From: Phycisphaera sp.
GTDB taxonomy: Bacteria; Planctomycetota; Phycisphaerae; Phycisphaerales; UBA1924
Length of the DNA: 64,000 nucleotides
Assembly: GCA_025916675.1 (NCBI GenBank)
Contig: CP098402.1
Span: 3,033,205-3,097,204 of the forward strand
Direction: 5' to 3'
The stretch's first letter is position 1; each line of letters opens with the position of its first letter. Both the position numbers and the translations under genes were made by a program. This document shows positions 1 through 7,393 of the stretch, one piece after another. The notes below the pieces were generated by a model. The model ran no database searches. It saw only the letters and a program-made list of their open reading frames with translations, and was not told the origin of the DNA.

Positions 1-373
1 GGATGGCGCTCTGCAACTCGATCGGAGCCGTGGCCTGCGGCCGGCCCAGCAAATCGGGCCCGAACTCGTCGGGCACGCCCTCATAACTCTCGTAGCCCGC
101 GATCGACCGCACGTCGTCCATGAACCGTCGGTCGATGTCGATCTCGACCGGCGTGCGCTCGAACGTTCGCACGCCCTCGCCGCTGTCGCGCGCCTCGCGC
201 AGCTCGATCATCAGTTGGTCCACGAGCGCCCGCTGCGTCGCGGAACTCCCCCGATCCAAGGGCGAGGCGCACCCCGAGGCCACCAGCAACGCGGCGGCCC
301 CACCCAGCAAGAAACCGGCCCGCCGGGGACCACCGAGGCAACGCGAGCAGGGACGGCTGGCACGATCGATCAT
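1..373 (-). CDS. Lipoprotein, N-terminal part (runs off left edge)
   Basis: An open frame starts at the ATG at 373 and runs off the window start with no stop, so only the first 124 residues are visible. A basic N-terminus (MIDRASRPCSRC) precedes a hydrophobic stretch and a lipobox (LLVASGC, Cys at about residue 35), which predicts an exported, lipid-anchored protein. The mature part begins ASPLDRGSSATQRALVDQLM and is acidic and helical in character. This looks like the start of large TolC-type outer-membrane lipoproteins I associate with this lineage, but that is a weak resemblance; the rest of the protein would be needed. A modest ribosome site (AGCGGAA) lies upstream. Confidence 0.7.
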   Translation of the reverse strand, partial: MIDRASRPCSRCLGGPRRAGFLLGGAAALLVASGCASPLDRGSSATQRALVDQLMIELREARDSGEGVRTFERTPVEIDIDRRFMDDVRSIAGYESYEGVPDEFGPDLLGRPQATAPIELQSAI

Positions 374-641
374 CTTGATTCCGCTTTCTCGTTTCAAGTC
401 CGGCTCGCGCGCCGGGAGGGCTGGCAGGGGAGGCTGGCGGGAGGGGTTCGACCGGCGGCACGCCGGCGAGCCTCGAAGGCGCTAAGCCCCTCGCCCGTGG
501 GGAGCCGATGCTAGGAGGCTGGGACCGCCGCCCCAAGCGGTCTATCTTTCTATTGTCAGACCCAGGGATCCGGCGCATCGACGCGTCCGGGCCCGCAAGC
601 ACGACGATTTGCCCCCGGGGCCCCGTTCAACGGAGGGAACG

Positions 642-2084
642 ATGCTCACCGCACGCCAAAACCCGCTCACAACCATCACCCTGGCCGCCCTGGCCCTGCT
701 GGCCACCATGCTCGCCCCGGGCGCCCAAGCCCAGACCCGCGACGTCGAGCCCTACTTCATCACCATCACGGCCGAGCAGAGCTTCCTCCGCTCGGGCAAC
801 CTGCGGAGCTATTACCCCATCGCCACCCTCCGGCCCGGTGCCGTGCTCCGGGTGACCGGCGAGAGCGAGCGCTGGCTCCGGGTGGAGTACCCCAAGGGCG
901 TCCTGGCCCTCGTCAGGGCCGACCACGCCACCCTCGATCAGGCCGAGGGCGTCGTGACGCTCAGCCGCTCTGGTGCCCTCAAGGCCCTCAGCGACACCCG
1001 CTACGGCGTCGATGGCTCCTTCCGCGACGTGCAGGGCCCCGACACCCCCGCCACCACCCAGCTCAAGCACCACCGCACCGAGACCAGCAGCCGCGGCTTG
1101 GTCTTCTACGTCGTCGACGCCCCCAAGGGTGCCGCCGGCTTCATCGAGGCCGCCCACGCCCGCCGGGCCGTGCCAAGCGAGATCCAGGCCTACCGCGACA
1201 GCCTCGCCCAGGAGCCCGGCTCCCAGCCGGCTACCCAGCCCACTCAGGCCGAGGCCGATCCAACCCAGCCCCAGGGCGAGCTGCCGGTCGAGGTTCCAGG
1301 CGAGCAAGAGCAGGAAGCCAGGCAGCCCGCCGGCGAAGCCCCGGTGCCCACCGTGATGGAGCCGATGCGCATCGAGCCGGGCCGCACGCCCACGCAAGAT
1401 GCCCCAGCCATCACCAACCCGACGCCCGAGCAGAACCCCGCACCGGCCGAAATCGAGACGCGTAGCGATCCAGCCCGCCCGGCTGGTGCCCTGGATCGGA
1501 TGCCCAGCCTTGAGGCGCTCTCGGCGGCCTTCGACGCCGTCCGCCGCCAGGACACCCTTGGCGCCGAGGTCGACGAGCTGGTCGCCGCCTTCGAGCGCGT
1601 GCTGGCCAACACCCCCGATTCGGTGGATAACGAGTCCACCCGCGCTTGGCTCCAGCAGCGCCTCACCCTGCTGGACATCCGCAAGCAGCTCCAGAAGAGC
1701 CTGCAGGACGTCGCCGCCGCCCAGGCCCGCCTCAAGGAGGGAAACCAGCAGAGCGCCGAGGCCATGGCCAGGCTCGAAGCCTCGGCCATCTACGACTACG
1801 TCGGCAAGCTCGAGAAGAGCGCCGTCTACAACGGCAACCGCCTGCCCCTCATGTACCGCCTGGTCTCCATCGGCGAGGGCGTCCCCCGCACCCTGGGCTA
1901 CATCGAGCCCAAGGAAGGCCTCAACCTCGACCGCAAGCTGGGCGTGCTCGTGGGCGTCAGCGGCGGCGGCAGCCAACGCGCCGACCTTCGCCTGAGCACC
2001 ATCGACGCCACCAACGTGGTCGTCCTCCGCTCCGAAGAGTCCGAGAAGGTGCAGTACGCCACCGAGCCCGGTGACGAACCCTAA
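642..2084 (+). CDS. Exported SH3-like domain protein
   Basis: 480-aa secreted or periplasmic protein of unknown role. The ATG at 642 was chosen because GGAGGG lies 4 nt upstream at 632-637 and a clean signal peptide follows (hydrophobic core, cut after GAQA at residue 30); an upstream TTG at 609 would spoil both. Residues about 36-100 resemble a bacterial SH3 fold: start of the domain FLRSGN, then RPGAVLRVTG, then WLRVEYPKG. A Pro/Gln/Glu-rich linker (about 190-280) follows, and the C-terminal part has a charged helical segment near 340-380. SH3-like domains of this kind often bind peptidoglycan or cell-envelope peptides, so an envelope role is inferred only. The gene is monocistronic, with a terminator directly behind it. 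Confidence 0.8.
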   Translation: MLTARQNPLTTITLAALALLATMLAPGAQAQTRDVEPYFITITAEQSFLRSGNLRSYYPIATLRPGAVLRVTGESERWLRVEYPKGVLALVRADHATLDQAEGVVTLSRSGALKALSDTRYGVDGSFRDVQGPDTPATTQLKHHRTETSSRGLVFYVVDAPKGAAGFIEAAHARRAVPSEIQAYRDSLAQEPGSQPATQPTQAEADPTQPQGELPVEVPGEQEQEARQPAGEAPVPTVMEPMRIEPGRTPTQDAPAITNPTPEQNPAPAEIETRSDPARPAGALDRMPSLEALSAAFDAVRRQDTLGAEVDELVAAFERVLANTPDSVDNESTRAWLQQRLTLLDIRKQLQKSLQDVAAAQARLKEGNQQSAEAMARLEASAIYDYVGKLEKSAVYNGNRLPLMYRLVSIGEGVPRTLGYIEPKEGLNLDRKLGVLVGVSGGGSQRADLRLSTIDATNVVVLRSEESEKVQYATEPGDEP

Positions 2085-2108
2085 CCGATCAAGCATCACC
2101 CAAAAGCG

Positions 2109-2135
2109 AGGCCCGGGCACAAACCCGGGCTTTTT
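2109..2135 (+). terminator. Intrinsic terminator behind the SH3-like gene
   Basis: A perfect 7-bp GC stem (GCCCGGG at 2111-2117 with CCCGGGC at 2124-2130), loop CACAAA, followed by TTTTT. It lies 26 nt after the stop at 2084. Confidence 0.9.
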
Positions 2136-2211
2136 ACGTGGTATCACCGCCCTCTCGCGCCATCACGCGGGCAAACCCACACGCCACGCACCCGTGCCGG
2201 GCCCGCGCCCG

Positions 2212-2217
2212 TACACT
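2212..2217 (+). promoter_or_regulatory. -10-like TACACT, leaderless start of the FIST gene
   Basis: TACACT ends 6 nt before the GTG at 2224, the spacing expected if transcription begins at the start codon. No Shine-Dalgarno sequence lies between. Confidence 0.5.
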
Positions 2218-2223
2218 ACTTCC

Positions 2224-3519
2224 GTGAGCACGCACGCCACATCCGCAGTCCCCGCGACCATGATGGCCGCCGGCCTCTCGTCGCTCGACCGCACCGAGTA
2301 CGCGGCCGTCCAGGCCTTCGAGCAGGCCGCCGAGCAGTTGCCCGACGGCCCGGCCTCAGCCGATGTGGCGATGGTGTTCTTTTCGAGCGCCCACGCGGGC
2401 CAGGCCGGTCTGGTCGCCTCGGCCGCGCGCGCCGCGCTGCCCAACGCCACCATCGTGGGCTGCTCGGCCGAATCGGTCCTGGGCGGCTCGCTCGAGCTCG
2501 AAGACCGCCCGGGCATCAGCGTGCTGGCGTGCAGCATGCCGGGCGTCGACGTGCGCGCCTTCCCGCTCACGCGGTTGGGCACCATCGACCCGGCCAACCC
2601 CAATCAGGTCGAGCGCGTGCGCGACATCGCGGGCATGACCCACGAGCACCGCGCCACCATCCTGTTCCCCGATCCCTTCGGCCTGCCCTCGGGCCGCACC
2701 ATCGGGGTGGTTGACAAGGCCGCCCGTTTGGGCTTGGCCGACAACGAACGCCCGGTCACCCTCGGCGGCATGGCCTCGGCCGACAACAACGCGGGCGGCA
2801 ACGCCTTCCTGCTCGACGGCCAGATCATCCGCGACGGCGGCGTCGGCCTCTCCATCAACGGGCCCGTCACCGTCGACACCGTCGTCAGCCAGGGCTGCCG
2901 GCCCATCGGCCCCAACATGGTCGTGACGCAGGGCCAGGGCAACATCGTCAACCGCCTGGGCGGACGCCCGGCCTTCGACGCCGTGCGCGAGGTCATCGCC
3001 GACCTGGACGAAGACGACCGCCAGTTGCTCTCGCGCGGCGTGTTCCTGGGTGTCGTGGCCGACGAGCACCGCCGCCACTTCGGGCGCGGCGACTACGTCA
3101 TCCGCAGCATCATGAGCGCCAACGAGAAAGACGGCTCGATAGCCCTGGGCGACTACGTCCGCCTCGGGCAGACCGTCCGCCTGCACGCCCGCGATGCCAG
3201 CACCGCCCACGAGGACCTCGAACTGCTGCTCGACGCCCAGAAACTCCACGAGCACCCCGCCGGCTGCCTGCTCGTGACGTGCAACGGTCGCGGCACGCGG
3301 CTGTTCGACGAGCCCAACCACGACGCGGCCACCGTGCGGCGCGCGTTCGAGGCCGTCCGCAAGGGCTCGCCGGCCATCGGATCGGCCCCACGCGGCACGG
3401 GGCACCCCATGCCCATCGCCGGCTTCTTCGCCGCCGGCGAGATCGGGCCCATCCAGGGCCGCACGTTCGTGCACGCCCACACGGCCTGCGCCGCGCTGTT
3501 CCGCGGCGCGGCGGTCTAA
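2224..3519 (+). CDS. FIST N/C domain protein
   Basis: 431-aa cytosolic protein with the FIST_N then FIST_C layout: residues about 40-220 carry the typical VMVFFSSAHAG-like strand and a GCSAES motif (about 78-84), and about 235-380 the C-terminal part ending in FVHAHTACAALF. FIST domains are predicted small-ligand (possibly amino-acid) sensors, usually fused to kinases or GGDEF proteins. Here the domain stands alone, followed after 8 nt by aroDE. The GTG at 2224 is preferred because the frame's longer upstream extension would run through the terminator at 2109-2135, and a -10-like hexamer sits 6 nt before it; the ATG at 2260 is an alternative. What it senses cannot be told from the sequence. 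Confidence 0.85.
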   Translation: MSTHATSAVPATMMAAGLSSLDRTEYAAVQAFEQAAEQLPDGPASADVAMVFFSSAHAGQAGLVASAARAALPNATIVGCSAESVLGGSLELEDRPGISVLACSMPGVDVRAFPLTRLGTIDPANPNQVERVRDIAGMTHEHRATILFPDPFGLPSGRTIGVVDKAARLGLADNERPVTLGGMASADNNAGGNAFLLDGQIIRDGGVGLSINGPVTVDTVVSQGCRPIGPNMVVTQGQGNIVNRLGGRPAFDAVREVIADLDEDDRQLLSRGVFLGVVADEHRRHFGRGDYVIRSIMSANEKDGSIALGDYVRLGQTVRLHARDASTAHEDLELLLDAQKLHEHPAGCLLVTCNGRGTRLFDEPNHDAATVRRAFEAVRKGSPAIGSAPRGTGHPMPIAGFFAAGEIGPIQGRTFVHAHTACAALFRGAAV

Positions 3520-3522
3520 TCT
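3517..3522 (+). promoter_or_regulatory. -10-like TAATCT overlapping the FIST stop codon
   Basis: TAATCT contains the TAA stop of the preceding gene and ends 5 nt before the aroDE ATG at 3528. It could give aroDE its own leaderless transcript, though co-transcription with the FIST gene is equally possible. Confidence 0.4.
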
Positions 3523-3527
3523 CACAC

Positions 3528-5027
3528 ATGATCACCCTCGTGTGCGTGCCCATCGCCGTCGACACGCCCGAGCAGGCCCTCGCCGATGCCCAGCACGCGC
3601 AACTGGCCGGTGCCGACCTGGTGGAGTTCCGCCTCGACGCCTTCTTCGAGGAAGCCAGCCAGATCGACGCGTGCGTGAAGCTCGTCGCCGATTCTCCGCT
3701 GCCCTGCGTCGCGACGTGCCGGCCGAGTTGGGAGGGCGGCGAATACGAGGGCGACGAAGAAACCCGGCTCGCGCTGTTCCAGCGCTTGGCCGAAGCCGAG
3801 CACGCGCCGCGGTACATCGACATCGAGCTCGCCACGGAAACCAAGCCGGACATCGGCGACGGCCTTATCCTCAGCACGCATGACTTCGAGGGCCGCCCCT
3901 CTAACCTCACGCGCCAGCTGCTCCAGCTCCGCGATTCTTCGGCCACCGTCCACAAGATCGCCTTCCGAGCACGATCCCTTCGCGACAACATCGAACTCTT
4001 CGACATCCTGAGCCACCGCGACCGCCCCACCATCGCCCTCGGCATGGGCGCGTATGGGCTCATGAGCCGCGTGCTCGCGCCCAAGTTTGGTGGGTTTCTC
4101 ACGTTTGCGAGCCTGAAGCCCGAGAGCACCACCGCCCCCGGCCAGCCGACGATCGCCGAATTGCTCAACCTCTATAGGTTCAAGAGCATCACCCGCACCA
4201 CCAAGGTCTTCGGCATTGTTGGCGATCCCGTCGAGCACTCACGCTCTCCGGCCATGCACAACGCGGGCTTCGAGCGCATCGGCTTCGACGGCGTCTACCT
4301 GCCCCTGCCCGTCGCGCCGGGGTACGAGTCGCTCAAGGCCACGCTGACCGAATTGCTCGCCCACGACACGCTCGACCTGACGGGCCTGAGCGTCACCATG
4401 CCGCACAAGAAGAGCCTCGTGCGTCTCGCGCGAGAACAAGGCTGGCTGATCGACGACCTCGCCGAACGGTGCGGGGCGGCCAACACGCTCGTGCGCGACG
4501 GCGGCACGATCCGCGTGATGAACACCGACGGCCCCGCGGTCGTTGCCTGCCTCACGAACGCGGGTGTTGAGTTGCAAGGGGCCCCGATGCTCGTCCTCGG
4601 CGCGGGCGGCATGGCCCAGGCCGCCGCGTTCGCGCTCGCCGAGGCGGGCGCACGGGTTCACATCCACAACCGCACCGCCGAGCGTGCGCGGGAGCTGGCC
4701 GCCCGCATCGACGGCGCTACCCACCTCGAATCGCTCGAGAAACCATCGTCGATGCGCGCGATCGTGCAATGCACGCCCCTCGGCATGGCCGGCGGGCCCG
4801 CGCCAGGCGAGTCGCCCATCCCCGCCGACGCCCTAAGCGACGCAACGATCGTCGAGACCGTGTACCACCCGCGAGAGACGCCGCTGGTCAGAGCCGCGAC
4901 CGCGCGGGGCTTGCGTGTGATCGATGGGTTGGACATGCTCGTCACGCAGGCGGCGGCGCAGTTCGAGGCGTTCACCGGAAGCCAAGCGCCGATCGATCTA
5001 TTCCGAGAGACCGCGCAGGCCGAGTAA
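3528..5027 (+). CDS. aroDE: Bifunctional 3-dehydroquinate dehydratase / shikimate dehydrogenase
   Basis: 499-aa fusion of steps 3 and 4 of the shikimate pathway. Residues 1 to about 225 are a type I dehydroquinate dehydratase: EFRLD near the N-terminus, STHDF (catalytic His, about residue 117) and VHKIAF (Schiff-base Lys, about 143). Residues about 229-499 are shikimate dehydrogenase: GDPVEHSRSPAMHN, VTMPHKK with the catalytic Lys, AANTLV, NTDG and the Rossmann GAGGMAQA. Such fusions are known in plants, chlamydiae and planctomycetes, so substrate channelling or at least co-expression is expected. All catalytic residues I looked for are present. The 3' end faces a convergent operon across a 33-bp inverted repeat. 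Confidence 0.95.
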   Translation: MITLVCVPIAVDTPEQALADAQHAQLAGADLVEFRLDAFFEEASQIDACVKLVADSPLPCVATCRPSWEGGEYEGDEETRLALFQRLAEAEHAPRYIDIELATETKPDIGDGLILSTHDFEGRPSNLTRQLLQLRDSSATVHKIAFRARSLRDNIELFDILSHRDRPTIALGMGAYGLMSRVLAPKFGGFLTFASLKPESTTAPGQPTIAELLNLYRFKSITRTTKVFGIVGDPVEHSRSPAMHNAGFERIGFDGVYLPLPVAPGYESLKATLTELLAHDTLDLTGLSVTMPHKKSLVRLAREQGWLIDDLAERCGAANTLVRDGGTIRVMNTDGPAVVACLTNAGVELQGAPMLVLGAGGMAQAAAFALAEAGARVHIHNRTAERARELAARIDGATHLESLEKPSSMRAIVQCTPLGMAGGPAPGESPIPADALSDATIVETVYHPRETPLVRAATARGLRVIDGLDMLVTQAAAQFEAFTGSQAPIDLFRETAQAE

Positions 5028-5041
5028 GGCTGGAAGTGCCG

Positions 5042-5129
5042 CTCCTTCCGAGCCGCGGGCGTGAGCACGCGGACCCCTTCCTTCGGGCGATAAGAGGTCC
5101 GCGTGCTCACGCCCGCGGCTCGGAAGGAG
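5042..5129. repeat. Perfect 33-bp inverted repeat with 22-nt loop
   Basis: Left arm 5042-5074 (begins CTCCTTCCGAGCC) is the exact reverse complement of right arm 5097-5129; the loop is 5075-5096. It lies between the convergent genes aroDE and the hotdog dehydratase. The stop codon (5107-5109) and last residues (SPSEPRA) of the latter are encoded inside the right arm. There is no U-tract on either side. It may serve as a bidirectional terminator or 3'-end protector, or be a copy of a dispersed palindromic element. Confidence 0.95.
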
Positions 5130-5637
5130 ACTGCATATCCCCCACACCCTCACCATCCGCCCGCACACTCGACGAAATCAACGTCCGAAACGCCTCGGCG
5201 ATCAGCAACGAATCCCGCTCGGCGGGCACGTGCGCGAACATCAAATCGATCGTACCAAGCTCGCGCGGTGCGTCCCACGCCGGATCATGCACGCGCACCA
5301 GCCCATCGACCGAAGCCCCCGCTTCATCGATCGCGACCAGCCTGGCCTCGAACTCGATCGTCGCACCGGGCTGGACCTCAAAGTCCAGTTCGGCCTTGCG
5401 CAGCTTGGCCAGCACCACGTCGTCCTTGAACCCGCGCGCGTGGCCGGCCAGCAGGCCGCCGGCCTGGGCCATGCCCTCGATGATGAGGGGTGCCGGCACG
5501 ACGGGCATCGCGGCCTCCGCTTCGATCGCCGGAAAGTGCTGGTGCAGGTGCGGCTCGCTCAGGCTCACAGCCTTGCACGCGACGAGCCGCTTGCCCGGTT
5601 CGAGCGTCAGGATGCGGTCGATCCACAGCCAGCGCAC
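5107..5637 (-). CDS. Hotdog-fold beta-hydroxyacyl-ACP dehydratase (FabZ/FabA-like)
   Basis: 176-aa protein with a single hotdog domain. The helix-region motif reads HQHFPAIEA...PAPLIIEGMAQAGG, keeping the catalytic His and the Glu of the IIEG/IIEA position of FabA/FabZ, but with an insertion between HFP and the Pro-rich turn, so it is divergent. It would remove water from 3-hydroxyacyl chains carried on an ACP. Start is the GTG at 5637, 9 nt after the stop of the ACP gene, and no other start would keep the RWLWIDRI strand. The last residues are encoded by the inverted repeat at 5042-5129, suggesting that the element altered the 3' end. Third gene of the dehydratase-ACP-dehydratase operon. Confidence 0.8.
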   Translation of the reverse strand: MRWLWIDRILTLEPGKRLVACKAVSLSEPHLHQHFPAIEAEAAMPVVPAPLIIEGMAQAGGLLAGHARGFKDDVVLAKLRKAELDFEVQPGATIEFEARLVAIDEAGASVDGLVRVHDPAWDAPRELGTIDLMFAHVPAERDSLLIAEAFRTLISSSVRADGEGVGDMQSPSEPRA

Positions 5638-5646
5638 GAGTGTGCC

Positions 5647-6036
5647 TCAGGCCGCTGCGCCGAGCTTGCGCTCGACGAAGCTGGTCATCGCGTCGACAGT
5701 GAATATCTCGCCCACGCGGCTCAGCCTTGGGTCGGCCTCGATGGCATCGATCTCGGCGTGGGGCAGCTTCTCACGAAGGGCGGCCAGCCCGGACTCGGTG
5801 AGCGCCCCGTCCTGCACGTAGGTCGCGTCCTGCTGCAGGTTCTCGGGGAACAACTCGCCCTGCTCGATCTTGATGTCGAAGGCCTGCTCGAGGCGGAAGA
5901 CGATGTCCAGGAAGTCGATCGACTCGGCCCCGAGATCGCCGGTGAGCGTCGCCCGTGGGGTCACCTCGTCCTCGTCGATGCCCAGCACCTCAGCCAGCAC
6001 TTCCTGAACCCTCGCCTGGATCTCGTCTCGCGTCAT
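5647..6036 (-). CDS. Acyl carrier protein
   Basis: 129-aa acyl carrier protein. The phosphopantetheine attachment motif GAESIDFLD has its Ser near residue 38, inside a normal four-helix ACP (about 1-85). It is longer than the usual 75-85 aa: there is an insertion rich in Gln and Glu after helix II and a C-terminal tail ending in FVERKLGAAA. Start at the ATG at 6036 has GGAGG 7 nt upstream; in-frame extension further upstream is Trp/Pro-rich and looks non-coding. It sits between two hotdog dehydratases, so it is probably a dedicated carrier for a specialised acyl chain rather than the general fatty-acid ACP (inference from context). Confidence 0.85.
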   Translation of the reverse strand: MTRDEIQARVQEVLAEVLGIDEDEVTPRATLTGDLGAESIDFLDIVFRLEQAFDIKIEQGELFPENLQQDATYVQDGALTESGLAALREKLPHAEIDAIEADPRLSRVGEIFTVDAMTSFVERKLGAAA

Positions 6037-6106
6037 AGCGCCTCCGTCGTGCCCATCGTTCGCCCCGGGTGTAGTCCCAAACCATCCCCGCCAAGGGTGT
6101 TCGATG

Positions 6107-6553
6107 CTATGAGGCCCGGGGGTTCCACGCGCCACCAATACGAGCAGGACGAAGCACCAGGCGGCCCGAAATGGCCGTGGGAAGGCCACCCAAGGTGCCA
6201 AGATCACACTCAGCCTCGTCGGCCACAAGGCCGGCGACAGCCACCTTGGCTTCCTCAGCCGAGGCCCGAAGTAGCTTTACGTCGCACACCAGCCACTGCC
6301 CGGGAGTCAGGAACTTGCTGAAACGCACCGCCCTGGCCGAGCCCAGCACCCACCGCGCGGCACCCTCGACGTGATCACCGAGCAAGATCCGCGAGGCCTG
6401 TACCAGGGCCTCGGTCGCCAGCACGCCGGGCAACACGGGCCGCCCAGGAAAGTGATCCCGAAAGAACGGGTCGCCCTGGTCGAGGCGGTGCCGCGTCACC
6501 ACGCGCTCGGGCTCATGCAGCAGGATGTCATCGACGAAGGCGTACCAGTCCAC
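6107..6553 (-). CDS. FabZ-like 3-hydroxyacyl-ACP dehydratase
   Basis: 148-aa hotdog protein, the normal size of FabZ. The active-site helix reads HFPGRPVLPG then TEALVQAS, keeping catalytic His and Glu. Start: the GTG at 6553 (VDWYAF) is preferred over upstream in-frame starts because TACGCT ends 5 nt before it and extension upstream adds low-quality sequence overlapping the recO promoter. First gene of a three-gene operon with the ACP (70-nt gap) and the second dehydratase. No ketosynthase is present in the window, so which chain this pair of dehydratases works on is open. Confidence 0.8.
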   Translation of the reverse strand: MDWYAFVDDILLHEPERVVTRHRLDQGDPFFRDHFPGRPVLPGVLATEALVQASRILLGDHVEGAARWVLGSARAVRFSKFLTPGQWLVCDVKLLRASAEEAKVAVAGLVADEAECDLGTLGGLPTAISGRLVLRPARIGGAWNPRAS

Positions 6554-6558
6554 GGGCA

Positions 6559-6568
6559 AGCGTAGTGT
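6559..6568. promoter_or_regulatory. Symmetric bidirectional -10 (dehydratase operon / recO)
   Basis: The decamer AGCGTAGTGT holds TACGCT on the minus strand (6564-6559, 5 nt before the GTG at 6553) and TAGTGT on the plus strand (6563-6568, 31 nt before the recO ATG at 6600). Both share the central TA. This predicts divergent transcription from one element, leaderless on the minus side. Confidence 0.5.
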
Positions 6569-6599
6569 TTTGTTCGCACCGCGTCCCGATCGAACCACC

Positions 6600-7334
6600 A
6601 TGCCACCCATCCATGACGACGCCATCTGCCTCCGCCACAGCGAGTGGAGCGAGACCAGCCAGCACGCCACGCTGCTGTGCAAAGAGCACGGGCTCATCCG
6701 AGGGCTGGCGCGGGGCTCCCGCCGCGAGCGGTCGGCCTACTCGGGCGGCTTCGAGCTTCTGGCGCGTGGCCACGTGGTCTTCTACGAGAAGGCCACCCGC
6801 GAGCTGGCCAACATCACCGCCTGGGACCTGACCCACACGCAAGGCCAGCTCCGCAAGGACCTGCCCAGCCTCTGGCGGGCAATGTTCGCCGTCGACCTGA
6901 TGCAACGCGCCCTACCGGTCCGAGAACCCCACCCGCGCAGCTTCGATCAGCTAGCCGAGTTGCTCGGCCAGGATGCCATCGGGATGGAGCACCTCACTGG
7001 GTACCAGTGGGCCCTGCTCGACGAAGCGGGCCACAAGCCCGAACTCGACACCACCGCGCCGATCGGCCCCCAAACCGTGGTCTACTTCCTGCCCGAGGCC
7101 GGCCGCTTCGAGACCGACAAGCCCGCCGGCATCGGGCCGGCCTGGCCGGTGCGCGGCCGGACGCTGGCGGCGTTGCGGTCGATAACCGAAAGCCAACGTC
7201 CGCAAACCGAGGCCAGCGAAGATACATGGACCCGATCGGCGGCCTTCCTGTGCGCGTACTGGATGTGGGTGCTCGGCAGGCCGATACCAGCAGCGGGAGC
7301 CGTATTCGGCGACCGCATCGAACTGGGTGAGTAA
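6600..7334 (+). CDS. recO: DNA repair protein RecO
   Basis: 244 aa, typical for RecO, which loads RecA on SSB-coated DNA in the RecFOR gap-repair pathway. The N-terminal OB-fold region shows DDAICLRHSEWSET, then LLCKEHGLIRGLARGSRR with the usual basic strand, then FELLARGHVVFYEK. The helical C-terminal part carries FLCAYWMWVLG. No zinc CxxC motif is present, as in many RecO proteins. The ATG at 6600 is the first start after the divergent promoter at 6559-6568; an upstream in-frame start at 6525 would overlap the neighbour gene on the other strand. Confidence 0.85.
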   Translation: MPPIHDDAICLRHSEWSETSQHATLLCKEHGLIRGLARGSRRERSAYSGGFELLARGHVVFYEKATRELANITAWDLTHTQGQLRKDLPSLWRAMFAVDLMQRALPVREPHPRSFDQLAELLGQDAIGMEHLTGYQWALLDEAGHKPELDTTAPIGPQTVVYFLPEAGRFETDKPAGIGPAWPVRGRTLAALRSITESQRPQTEASEDTWTRSAAFLCAYWMWVLGRPIPAAGAVFGDRIELGE

Positions 7335-7393
7335 GGACACTCGCCCGGGTCGGCCATACAGAGACCCGGCCGACCGCCTGAGGACACGCGACC

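Noticed and set aside
374-641. Short open frames of about 100-120 codons on the plus strand near 120-514
   Set aside because: They are antisense to the lipoprotein start or in the intergenic space, Arg/Pro-rich, and lack ribosome sites. I see no gene in 374-641.
627-2147. Long minus-strand open frame of about 506 codons opposite the SH3-like gene
   Set aside because: High GC content removes stops from antisense frames. The product is Gly/Leu/Asp-rich low-complexity sequence, and the plus frame has a signal peptide, ribosome site and terminator. The same applies to the long antisense frames at 2356-3525, 8906-10096, 29069-31426, 42178-44202, 54056-56044 and 58746-60971.
2071-2223. Upstream extension of the FIST gene to an ATG at 2071
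   Set aside because: It would overlap the previous gene and translate through its terminator hairpin. The GTG at 2224 has a -10-like element at leaderless spacing.
5042-5129. Insertion-sequence ends
   Set aside because: The two arms are 22 nt apart with no transposase between or near them, and no target-site duplication can be seen. Better described as an isolated palindromic element.
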